A DNA stretch of 20,925 bases, taken from a virus. The notes below the pieces were generated by a model, which was not told where the DNA came from, ran no database searches, and saw only the letters and a list, made by a program, of their open reading frames with translations. Both the position numbers and the translations under genes were made by a program. Of the stretch, positions 7,732 through 13,527 are shown one piece after another. Where the stretch lies: positions 1 through 20,925 of IMG/VR virus record IMGVR_UViG_3300044641_008411. One strand, 5' to 3'. How positions within the stretch are numbered: position 1 is the first letter of the stretch; every line of letters begins with the position of its first letter.

Positions 7732-8101
7732 TGCGAAGCTCTCCACCAAGGGCTTTCACAGCCTCGCTGGCATTCGCTGGCGGGGCTTTTTCAATGAGCA
7801 CTGATGGGACGATGGCATCAGGCAATGGCGTAATGGTGGCATCAGGAAAAAGCTTATGAGCTTCTTGGGCTAATGCGTTTGCTTTTGATTCTCGTTCGTC
7901 TTGGTCCCATTGCTTGACGAGCGTTGCTGCTTGCTCGTCAATTTTTTCCATAACAATTTTAGTTTTCCATTCAGCCCAATCTGGACGACAATGCTTCATT
8001 AGCCGTTTGAACCATGGGGAGAAAGCAGGAGAGGGCCATCTTGTGACGGCCCACAGTCCTGCTTCGTAGCAGAGAGCATTAAACCAGCTTTCGCGAGTCA
8101 T
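7697..8101 (-). CDS. Uncharacterised helical protein
   Basis: The start chosen is ATG at 8101 (134 residues, MTRESWFNALCYEAGLWAV...). An in-frame GTG at 8164 lies against the HNH gene's ribosome-binding site and has no Shine-Dalgarno sequence of its own. The protein is rich in Trp (W6, W17, W22, W31, W42, W45, W65) and helical, with a Pro-rich C-terminus (FPGPEAP). It follows the lysin gene on the minus strand, separated only by the inserted HNH gene, so it may belong to the lysis transcript. Its 3' end encodes the + strand terminator of the convergent structural block. Function unknown. Confidence 0.6.
   Translation of the reverse strand: MTRESWFNALCYEAGLWAVTRWPSPAFSPWFKRLMKHCRPDWAEWKTKIVMEKIDEQAATLVKQWDQDERESKANALAQEAHKLFPDATITPLPDAIVPSVLIEKAPPANASEAVKALGGELRITYQFPGPEAP
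7760..7791 (+). terminator. Terminator of the late structural block
   Basis: Stem AGCCTCGC (7760-7767) and GCGGGGCT (7780-7787), 8 bp with one G-U pair and a 12-base loop, followed by TTTT (7788-7791). It lies inside the 3' coding part of the convergent minus-strand gene, so one stretch serves as terminator on one strand and codons on the other. Confidence 0.65.
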
Positions 8102-8166
8102 ATTTTCTTCGGCATCGTCTAAGATAAAAAGGCAGCGGAACTGCAATTCCCTGCCCACGGACACCT

Positions 8167-8175
8167 AAAGGAGGT
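8167..8175 (+). promoter_or_regulatory. Consensus Shine-Dalgarno of the HNH gene
   Basis: AAAGGAGGT, a perfect anti-16S match, has its core GGAGG 8 bases before the ATG at 8183. Most other genes in the window have weak or no such site, so this gene's translation signal stands out, as expected for a gene that arrived as an independent unit. Confidence 0.8.
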
Positions 8176-8182
8176 AGGCATC

Positions 8183-8710
8183 ATGTCCATGATAGAAGAA
8201 TGGCGCCCTATTGCTGGATACGAAGGGGTTTATGAGGTGAGCAATCTTGGTCGAGTACGAAGCCTTGACCGCTGGGTGAGAGTGAATTCTGGCAGAAGGA
8301 GAACTGGAGTCCGCTACTTTACTCCGTCTTCATCTGGAAGCAACAAAAAATACAAGCGGGTTCTTTTGCGCAATCCAGACAAACAACGCCCCGTGCATCA
8401 ATTAGTGCTTGAAGCGTTTGTTGGTCCTCGCCCAGAAAACTGCGAGGTTAGGCATTTAGATGGTGATCCCAGTAACAACAGGCTTGATAATTTAGCTTGG
8501 GGAACCAAAGCAGAGAATCAAGCCGATAAAGTTAGGCATGGCACAGTTCTTCGTGGTACGGCAAACCCAGCCAGCAAGCTTACCGAGACTGATGTGCTAG
8601 CCATACGCGCTAGCAATAAAAGGCAAGTTGATTTAGCAGAAATTTACGGAGTAACTCAGCCAATTATCAGTGCAATTCGCTTGCGCAAAATATGGAAGCA
8701 CCTTGATTAA
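8183..8710 (+). CDS. HNH homing endonuclease with NUMOD4 and helix-turn-helix
   Basis: A 175-residue protein. An N-terminal NUMOD4 motif (EEWRPIAGYEGVYEVSNLGRVRSLDR, residues ~5-30) is followed by an HNH_3-type core at ~70-112: VHQLVLEAFVGPRP, VRHLDGDPSNNRLDNLAWGT and NQADKVRHGT. A C-terminal helix-turn-helix-like end (LTETDVLAIRAS..VDLAEIYGVTQPIISAIRLRKIWKHL) probably contributes DNA recognition. These are selfish or intron-like nucleases that cut specific sites and promote their own spread. It lies on the + strand between two minus-strand genes and shares its last bases with the lysin gene. It is complete and appears functional; no intron boundary was seen. Confidence 0.9.
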   Translation: MSMIEEWRPIAGYEGVYEVSNLGRVRSLDRWVRVNSGRRRTGVRYFTPSSSGSNKKYKRVLLRNPDKQRPVHQLVLEAFVGPRPENCEVRHLDGDPSNNRLDNLAWGTKAENQADKVRHGTVLRGTANPASKLTETDVLAIRASNKRQVDLAEIYGVTQPIISAIRLRKIWKHLD

Positions 8711-9651
8711 CCTTCCTGGAAAACGGAAATATAAACCGTCCCTTGTTTAGTTAAAGGCAGAATTTTATCGCGAAGATCAATATTAAAAGCCCTGCAACAG
8801 CCAAGAGTCGGCACCAGAGGTTGCTTGGGGGCCCATGCGCCAGGCCATCCATTTGCACTGCCGCCTCCATGCAGGCATATTCCTGCGCGGCCATTCCCAG
8901 TTTCTTGATTTTCTAGTTCAATCATGTCGAATGTATACCACCCGTAAGCCATGAGAGTACGATCAAAAGCAGGCTTGTCTCCAGCTCGTTCATAATCCCG
9001 ATAGATAGTACCCAGCTTGTACAGACCTGGGGGGCAATCACTATTTGTAATCTTCCATTCAAAATCACTATATTGCCCACGGGCAAGGCAAGGAATGGTC
9101 CAAATCAGCTCGCCTTCAAACGAGAATGCTTTCATCGTTTCGTTCGCATCGTTAACGATGAGATGGGAGTCTCCTTTCTTGAAGCCAAAGTCTTGAGGAC
9201 GTTTTCGGGGACCGATCATAGTAGTTTTTGTTGATTCTGGAGCATATTCCTTCATGAGCTTAGAAAGCTTTGCTGGATAATCGGGATCCGTAGCATAACT
9301 TTGTTCACGAAGCATGCGTGCCGCTGCGTAGCGATTAGGCGCATGATTGACGCCCTTAAAGTGGCGATAGTCTTTATACCATCGTGTGATTAAATATTCA
9401 ATGCAAGCGGCAAGACTAGGGAAATCAATAAAGCCCGCCTTAATGGTCACCCATTGACCGTCGTACCATTCTTGCGTGGCAGTAGACGTGCCTTCGCCTT
9501 TGATGCCTAGATAGTTGTTTTTGCCAGACGTGTGCTTACCAAAGCCACTTTCAAGACAGCATTGTGCTGCAGCAAGCTCGGGGTAGCGAGCGCCGTAATG
9601 TCGGGCAAGCTGAAAGCATTCGTCCCAGAATGCCCGATTAGAAGGCCACAT
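8707..9651 (-). CDS. Endolysin: glucosaminidase plus L,D-transpeptidase-like domain
   Basis: A 314-residue protein. Residues ~1-138 match the GH73/FlgJ-type glucosaminidase fold: AAAQCCLESGFGKH with probable catalytic Glu34, NNYLGIKG at ~45-52, and YAAARMLREQSYATDPDYPAKL at ~108-129. Residues ~158-312 look like a YkuD L,D-transpeptidase domain: CPPGLYKLG, then ICLHGGG (His261), then TLGCCRAFN (Cys285 with Arg287 in the S/T-x-G-C-x-R position). The first domain should cut glycan strands; the second would cut or exchange peptide cross-links, or only bind wall. There is no signal peptide, so release would depend on a holin. Two small membrane-protein genes lie directly upstream. Confidence 0.8.
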   Translation of the reverse strand: MWPSNRAFWDECFQLARHYGARYPELAAAQCCLESGFGKHTSGKNNYLGIKGEGTSTATQEWYDGQWVTIKAGFIDFPSLAACIEYLITRWYKDYRHFKGVNHAPNRYAAARMLREQSYATDPDYPAKLSKLMKEYAPESTKTTMIGPRKRPQDFGFKKGDSHLIVNDANETMKAFSFEGELIWTIPCLARGQYSDFEWKITNSDCPPGLYKLGTIYRDYERAGDKPAFDRTLMAYGWYTFDMIELENQETGNGRAGICLHGGGSANGWPGAWAPKQPLVPTLGCCRAFNIDLRDKILPLTKQGTVYISVFQEG

Positions 9652-9655
9652 GGCC

Positions 9656-9799
9656 TCAGCCCTTAACGCGGAAGACAGTTTTCAAGCCTTCAATGAGAAG
9701 CTGCAGCACGTTATTGCTTTTCCAAGGAGAGTGATCAAGAATTTGGTCAGCAGCAGCAATAAGAATGCCACCAATTACGAACCATTCTGCGCCGCTCAT
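9656..9799 (-). CDS. Small membrane protein, holin candidate
   Basis: The ATG at 9799 gives 47 residues: MSGAEWFVIGGILIAAADQI, then DHSPWKSNN and a C-terminal amphipathic part ending LKTVFRVKG. An in-frame TTG at 9841 would add 14 hydrophobic residues (NARLFIYSLALFI) and overlap the upstream gene by 11 bases; neither start has a strong Shine-Dalgarno sequence. One membrane span, a basic C-terminus and a position 4 bases before the lysin gene support a holin or lysis-accessory role. This is inferred from place and shape; no family signature proves it. Confidence 0.55.
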   Translation of the reverse strand: MSGAEWFVIGGILIAAADQILDHSPWKSNNVLQLLIEGLKTVFRVKG

Positions 9800-9830
9800 G
9801 ATGAACAATGCGAGGGAGTATATAAATAGC

Positions 9831-10040
9831 CTAGCGTTCAATCTCTAAACTGCGCACTCTTGTTTCAAGATCGCTCATTTTATCAGTGAGCGCACTGAGC
9901 TTTTCTGTGACGCTTTCAATTTGCACTGCCACTCTTGCTTGCTGAGTGCCCACAGCAATAAGCATTGCCCCTGTGGACAGCAACATTCCGGCGGTTATAG
10001 TCGCCACAAAGTTAGCTAGACCGTCCTTGAAACTGTCCAT
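9831..10040 (-). CDS. Membrane protein with coiled coil, lysis-cassette candidate
   Basis: The start chosen is ATG 10040 (69 residues); a TTG two codons upstream at 10046 is an alternative. Residues ~8-32 are a membrane span (LANFVATITAGMLLSTGAML). From ~35 to the end is a heptad-like coiled coil (IESVTEKLSALTDKMSDLET, then RVRSLEIER). One span plus coiled coil next to a holin-like gene and a lysin suggests a holin/antiholin partner or spanin-like function. The gene is divergent from the HNH gene at 10053 with only 12 bases between starts, leaving no room for a normal promoter. Confidence 0.55.
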   Translation of the reverse strand: MDSFKDGLANFVATITAGMLLSTGAMLIAVGTQQARVAVQIESVTEKLSALTDKMSDLETRVRSLEIER

Positions 10041-10052
10041 AGCCAAGAGTCA

Positions 10053-10607
10053 ATGATATTATTCTACGGAATTCACCAGCAAATGTTTCGCGTTAGATTG
10101 TCCTCAAGACAATTAAATAGTGCCATGCTTAGTGCGAATGGTCCTGATGAGCTGCTTTATTCTCTCATTGAACTTCGCCCTGGGGATGCAAAACGTAGAT
10201 TTCGCAAGAGTATTTTTGAGGACTATTTCCTGAGGGGACCTTTCGGGCAGTGTGCATGTGCTTATTGCGGCACGTGGAATGAAAAGCTTACCATTGACCA
10301 CATTGTCCCCAAGAGTAAAGGGGGGCCTCATTTCAGCCGATGGAACACCATTCCAGCATGTCGATCCTGCAATATCTCTAAGCAGAACTTGCCAGTGTTT
10401 GAATGGTGGCGGCCCCAAGATTTCTGGACCGAGGAGCGAGAAGAAAAGCTGATGGCTTGGGTGTATTGCAATAGCTTTGTCAGCGCTCACACTGACCAAA
10501 AGGATCTTGAGGAATGGTGTGAAAAGAAAGGCCTGGTGCTTCCTGTGCATCAACGCATTGCCCATGAAAAAGGCCCCGTTTGGGGCCTTTGTTGCAATGC
10601 TGCTTAG
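10053..10607 (+). CDS. HNH endonuclease
   Basis: A 184-residue protein. The HNH core spans ~67-113: CAYCGTWNEK (Cys-x2-Cys), LTIDHIVPKSKGGPHFSRWN (DH catalytic pair), then IPACRSCNISKQN (second Cys pair), a zinc-bound HNH fold. The ~60 N-terminal residues are helical and unassigned (SRQLNSAMLSANGPDELLYS). The start is ATG 10053; ATG 10083 is an alternative. It lies on the + strand within a minus-strand region, typical of a mobile free-standing nuclease. Its last 13 codons run through a minus-strand terminator hairpin, so the C-terminus (HEKGPVWGLCCNAA) looks like recruited intergenic DNA rather than conserved protein. Confidence 0.85.
   Translation: MILFYGIHQQMFRVRLSSRQLNSAMLSANGPDELLYSLIELRPGDAKRRFRKSIFEDYFLRGPFGQCACAYCGTWNEKLTIDHIVPKSKGGPHFSRWNTIPACRSCNISKQNLPVFEWWRPQDFWTEEREEKLMAWVYCNSFVSAHTDQKDLEEWCEKKGLVLPVHQRIAHEKGPVWGLCCNAA
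10567..10590 (-). terminator. Terminator of the minus-strand early/middle block
   Basis: Perfect 9-bp stem AAAGGCCCC (10569-10577) and GGGGCCTTT (10582-10590) with a GTTT loop. Read on the minus strand it ends in TTTTT (complement of 10567-10571). It lies 13 bases past the DUF3310 stop codon, and it is inside the coding sequence of the HNH gene on the other strand. Confidence 0.85.
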
Positions 10608-10951
10608 CCTTCCACTGGAGCAAAGGTGATCTGCTTGCCTGGTAAGTCGTAACGAATGCCAGGCATGGGACAAAAGCCATCTTTGCAAAGCTCTGAAGGC
10701 TTCTCAAGAGCATCAACAGCTTCCTGTTCCGATTCATTCTCCATGGAGAAAATGAGAAGGTCAAGATACCAACGACATTTCTTTAAATCCTCGAGGCCAT
10801 TTTTATCTTCATAGCGCCAAACATATTTGATAATGTTGCCCTTCAGGAATCCCCTGAAATCATCTTTGTCCATTGAAGCTTCAATGGCTTCAATGCATTC
10901 AATGCCACCATTCTTGGCGTAGTGGCGAGGATTGTTTACGGGGTCGTGCAT
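10604..10951 (-). CDS. DUF3310 protein (nucleotide-kinase-annotated family)
   Basis: A 115-residue protein. The DUF3310 pattern is clear: DPVNNPRHY (3-11), GIECIEAIEASM (16-27), FRGFLKGNIIKYVWRYEDK (32-50), then LEDLKKCRWYLDLLI (53-67). Members are common in phages and are often annotated as nucleotide kinase because of T7 gp1.7; no Walker-type loop is visible here, so I do not assert that activity. The ~45 C-terminal residues (from EQEAVDALEKP) fall outside the core. It starts 2 bases after the thyX stop and ends the minus-strand block before a terminator. Role in dNTP metabolism is inferred from thyX next door. Confidence 0.85.
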   Translation of the reverse strand: MHDPVNNPRHYAKNGGIECIEAIEASMDKDDFRGFLKGNIIKYVWRYEDKNGLEDLKKCRWYLDLLIFSMENESEQEAVDALEKPSELCKDGFCPMPGIRYDLPGKQITFAPVEG

Positions 10952-10953
10952 GA

Positions 10954-11661
10954 TCAGAAGGATGCTTGGTGGAGATCAAAAGCCTCGAAGGCCTCTTTGA
11001 ACAATGGACGGGCGAGCATGGAGAGGGCCTGAGCGTAGGCTTGGATTTCGCCTTGGCTATCAGCTTTGTCTCGCAATGAAATGAAATGCAACAAAGCTTG
11101 CAAGCTGCACGTCCAAGTGAAACTGGTGTACATGCCAACGGGCAGAATGCCACGTGCCTGCTCTTTGCTCACACCTAGCGTCAGGAGGGCCTTGTAGGCT
11201 TGTTTAGCCTGCTCCAAGGCCTTGGCGTATTCGATCATCGCCATCTGGTTTGCGGGCTCTTCCAGGAGCCCATCAGAGGCCTGCTTGTTGCTGGCGCTTT
11301 GCTGACGAAACTCACGAGGCATGTAGAACAGATCGTCGTCAGCTTCGCAATAGCGAAAGCTTTTCTCGTTCCAGCCAAGCGTGTCGTTGGCGAAGGTGCC
11401 ACCAATGACATGCTTCCACCATTGCCGACAAACGAACAATGGAGCCTTCACTTGCCATTTGGTGACAACGCCACGAAATGGACTGGTGTGTTGATGCTTG
11501 ACAAGATAGTTCAGAAGCTTCTGGTCCTTTTCGGACCATTCGCTGCTGCTCTGGCCAAAGCTTTGACGAGCATCACAAACGATGTCCAAAGAGCTTCCCA
11601 TCCAATCAATGAGACGCACCATGCTGATGCCATCCATCAGCGGATCAATCTTAGCCATCAT
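10954..11661 (-). CDS. thyX: FAD-dependent thymidylate synthase ThyX
   Basis: A 235-residue protein that would methylate dUMP to dTMP with FAD, NADPH and methylene-tetrahydrofolate. Landmarks: HQHTSPFRG (56-64), FVCRQWWKHVIGG (76-88), WNEKSFRY (97-104), RGILPVGMYTSFTW (170-183), and LLHFISLRDKADSQGEIQAY (190-209). The usual RHR signature reads WKHV, with a 7-residue longer gap before NExSxRY; Ser101 would be the active-site serine. Length fits the family. Its start overlaps the end of the preceding membrane-protein gene by 4 bases (ATGA). Confidence 0.93.
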   Translation of the reverse strand: MMAKIDPLMDGISMVRLIDWMGSSLDIVCDARQSFGQSSSEWSEKDQKLLNYLVKHQHTSPFRGVVTKWQVKAPLFVCRQWWKHVIGGTFANDTLGWNEKSFRYCEADDDLFYMPREFRQQSASNKQASDGLLEEPANQMAMIEYAKALEQAKQAYKALLTLGVSKEQARGILPVGMYTSFTWTCSLQALLHFISLRDKADSQGEIQAYAQALSMLARPLFKEAFEAFDLHQASF

Positions 11662-11867
11662 TCAGCTTTGTTGAAAACAATAAGAAGGCGAAAAGTGGCA
11701 GCAATCAAGAACCACTGCCAAAAGCCAAGTAAGACACTGGGGAACAGCAAGCCAGCGCAAACACTTAGAAGCCAAGCCCGTAGGCACATGATGCCAAAAA
11801 TGGCAAGTGCTTGCCCTCCAATTTTTGAAAAGTCTTTAATCAAGTCGTCAGTTGCCTTGGTAAGCAT
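11658..11867 (-). CDS. Small two-span membrane protein
   Basis: A 69-residue protein. After a polar N-terminus (MLTKATDDLIKDFSKI) two hydrophobic stretches follow, about 18-40 (GQALAIFGIMCLRAWLLSVC) and 42-62 (FPSVLLGFWQWFLIAATFRL). The end is NKAE. It overlaps thyX by 4 bases (ATGA) and the upstream gene by 20 bases, so it belongs to this transcript. Function unknown; family not recognised. Confidence 0.6.
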   Translation of the reverse strand: MLTKATDDLIKDFSKIGGQALAIFGIMCLRAWLLSVCAGLLFPSVLLGFWQWFLIAATFRLLIVFNKAE

Positions 11868-12174
11868 TGGTAATTAGAGAGAGTGGCCTGAGTCGCTGCA
11901 AACTGATTGTAGGAGCAATGTCCGTAGTGGAATGCCAGCGTACTTGTGCCTTCTTGGCCCGTCCGCTTGCATCAAAGCCTTCAATGGTGCCAACAATGGA
12001 GGAGGGCATCCATCCAGCGGCTGTACGTTGTACGTACACCACATCTTGCCCAGGAAGCCATTCATAGTTGCGAGGCGTGCGAGGAAGTTTGTAGGGGCGG
12101 TAGCCCGACCCGCATTTTACGGCATCCTTCCCATCGTCCACCTTATAAGCAAACCGCTTGCCAAATTGCCGCAT
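11848..12174 (-). CDS. Basic protein with SH3-like C-terminal half
   Basis: A 108-residue protein. The N-terminal half is basic (MRQFGKRFAYKVDDGKDAVK, YRPYKLPRTPRNY). From ~43 a pattern of short beta strands, GQDVVYVQ, VGTIEGFD, KKAQVRWHST and ISLQRLRPL, looks like an SH3- or KOW-type barrel, which often binds nucleic acid or protein. The start ATG 12174 lies 30 bases from the divergent + strand gene at 12205. Downstream it overlaps the small membrane-protein gene by 20 bases. Assignment is by eye only. Confidence 0.5.
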   Translation of the reverse strand: MRQFGKRFAYKVDDGKDAVKCGSGYRPYKLPRTPRNYEWLPGQDVVYVQRTAAGWMPSSIVGTIEGFDASGRAKKAQVRWHSTTDIAPTISLQRLRPLSLITNAYQGN

Positions 12175-12204
12175 GGCTAGGCTAAACGAAATGAAGAGAG
12201 AACA

Positions 12205-12582
12205 ATGTCCAGGATGTTTTCCATTCCAGTAGGATTAAACTACAACGGACGGGACTGCATTGCTGCCATGGGGCCATTTGAGCGGAGCATGGAAAGGGAC
12301 TTTGCCCTTGTTGCCAATAGGAAGGCTCTTAGCGAATGCAAGGATGCTGACAAGCTGCGTGAAGTGGCTTTGATGATGATGGAAGGTTGGAGCAACATGC
12401 AAGAAGCCGTGAGTTCCTTGGTGAAGGAAAACCTTGAGCTGCGTCAAGCAATGCAATTGCAAGAGCACGATTTGCAAGCTGCTGATGAGTTGCTCATGGA
12501 AGCTGCAGATGCAGTTAACAACTTTGCAAAGAAGCAGCAATCCGCTCAAGCCAAAAAATTTCCTTGGCCGTTTGGCTGGTAA
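12205..12582 (+). CDS. Coiled-coil protein of unknown function
   Basis: A 125-residue protein. It opens MSRMFSIPVGLNYNGRD and has a helical middle (PFERSMERDFALVANRKALS, then KLREVALMMMEGWSNMQEAV). A long coiled coil follows, about 68-113 (LVKENLELRQAMQLQEHDLQ, then AADELLMEAADAVNNF), and a basic FPWPFGW end. It is the only + strand gene in an otherwise minus-strand block. Its last 68 bases overlap the 3' end of the convergent nuclease gene. Upstream, GAAGAGAGAACA may act as a weak ribosome-binding site. Coding quality is good (no low-complexity, clear helix periodicity), but I do not recognise the family. Confidence 0.65.
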   Translation: MSRMFSIPVGLNYNGRDCIAAMGPFERSMERDFALVANRKALSECKDADKLREVALMMMEGWSNMQEAVSSLVKENLELRQAMQLQEHDLQAADELLMEAADAVNNFAKKQQSAQAKKFPWPFGW

Positions 12583-12877
12583 GAAGATAAACTTTCCATC
12601 CTCCCATGGTGGCAAGATTGAACTTACGAGCATCGCGCTCGTAGCCAGAGCCCGTTACGTGCCTGCCCCTGCTGAACGTGCCCCCTTGTATTTCAATGAG
12701 GCTTTGAGAGGGCAGATGAGCGAAGTCTGCCCTGTAGCGTTTTGACCGCTTGCTTTTTGCATAGCGCTCTTGGAAATCAGCTTCCCACGTTGGCACGTCA
12801 CTGAATTCTCTGATCAATGGGAGGCCAGGAAAATGGGCTTGCCAAAGGCCGAGAAACTGATCTTCAAGAGCACTCAC
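12515..12877 (-). CDS. Small PD-(D/E)XK-type endonuclease
   Basis: A 120-residue protein, start GTG 12877, three bases after the dCTP-deaminase-like gene ends. An N-terminal helix (EDQFLGLWQAHFPGL) is followed by the core YRADFAH (Asp50) and SLIEIQGGTFSRGRH (Glu62-x-Gln64), then GYERDARKFNLATMGGWKVYLL. The D, E-x-(D/Q)-GG, and GWxVxxxT order matches a family of phage nuclease-like proteins related to Vsr and DUF559. Gln in place of the usual Lys is accepted in some such families. It may resolve branched DNA or nick at repair sites; the substrate is unknown. Its 3' end overlaps the gene at 12205-12582. Confidence 0.7.
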   Translation of the reverse strand: MSALEDQFLGLWQAHFPGLPLIREFSDVPTWEADFQERYAKSKRSKRYRADFAHLPSQSLIEIQGGTFSRGRHVTGSGYERDARKFNLATMGGWKVYLLTSQTAKEIFWLERIAASLQSC

Positions 12878-12880
12878 GGT

Positions 12881-13465
12881 CTATACGGCAGCGAATGCTA
12901 CGCTAGCGCCTTGGTTCTGATACTTGCCATTGCCATAGCCCTGGGCCGCTTCTGAGATAAGACGAGCAAACATCACTTGCGCTATACCTTCATTTGCATA
13001 GATGCGTACTGGAAAAGCCAAGGGATTGACAATGCAAATAGTAAGATGGCCAGACCAGCCAGGCTCAATTGGCGTAACGTTAATGATTGTCCCTTGCCGT
13101 GCATAAGTGGACTTGCCATCGCATATGCCCATAATATTAGGCGGCATTGTGATGAGTTCCACACTCACGCCAAGAGCGTAGGAAAACGGAGGCAGGATGA
13201 AGAACGTGGAGCCACCATCTTCAACGGGCGCAGCTTCATACATCATCTCCTTGTTGAAGGCCTTCACATCAAGGGCTTCCACGGGATTGTTGTTGTTGAT
13301 GACCATGAAGCCCTGTGGGGAAAGGCGCAGGTCATATCCAGCGTGGCTCAGTCCGTATGAGAGGGCTTTCGCGCCATTGGGAAGCTCTCTTGTTTTTTCC
13401 CCAACGAAAGGAAAAAGAATATCATTTTCAGCAAGAATGCTGATTTCCTTGTCATTAAGAAGCAT
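12881..13465 (-). CDS. dCTP deaminase/dUTPase-fold protein with altered active site
   Basis: A 194-residue protein of the dCTP deaminase family, which makes dUTP from dCTP to feed dTMP synthesis. Landmarks: SYGLSHAGYDLRL (36-48), LGVSVELITMPPNIMG (98-113), GKSTYARQG (117-125), NVTPIEPGWSGHLT (129-142), YANEGIAQVMF (156-166), and KYQNQGASVAF (181-191). In E. coli Dcd the segment after WSG reads CIVLEFYN and its Glu138 is the catalytic base; here the match is HLTICIVN, with Cys144 at that place. So activity is uncertain: another residue may serve, or the protein may bind nucleotide only. It follows a terminator and precedes the small nuclease gene. Confidence 0.82.
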   Translation of the reverse strand: MLLNDKEISILAENDILFPFVGEKTRELPNGAKALSYGLSHAGYDLRLSPQGFMVINNNNPVEALDVKAFNKEMMYEAAPVEDGGSTFFILPPFSYALGVSVELITMPPNIMGICDGKSTYARQGTIINVTPIEPGWSGHLTICIVNPLAFPVRIYANEGIAQVMFARLISEAAQGYGNGKYQNQGASVAFAAV

Positions 13466-13475
13466 GGTTCTGAGG

Positions 13476-13502
13476 AAAAAGAAAGGGGCTCTTAAGAGCC
13501 CC
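13476..13502 (-). terminator. Terminator after the SSB-tailed gene
   Basis: An 18-bp perfect palindrome GGGGCTCTTAAGAGCCCC (13485-13502) can form a 7-bp stem with a TTAA loop. On the minus strand it is followed by TTTCTTTTT (complement of 13476-13484). It separates the SSB-tailed gene from the dCTP-deaminase-like gene, 26 bases past the former's stop codon. Confidence 0.85.
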
Positions 13503-13527
13503 GCTTGGAAGACGAAAGAACAAGCAA

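Noticed and set aside
10113-10688. 191-codon minus-strand frame opposite the HNH gene
   Set aside because: The + strand frame carries a clear HNH motif with both Cys pairs. The minus frame has no recognisable motif and also runs over the DUF3310 gene end.
11200-11877. 225-codon + strand frame
   Set aside because: It is antisense to ThyX and to the small membrane protein, both of which have clear features and ATGA coupling.
12235-12633. 132-codon minus-strand frame
   Set aside because: It is antisense to the coiled-coil gene 12205-12582 and collides with the nuclease gene on its own strand; it has no convincing composition.
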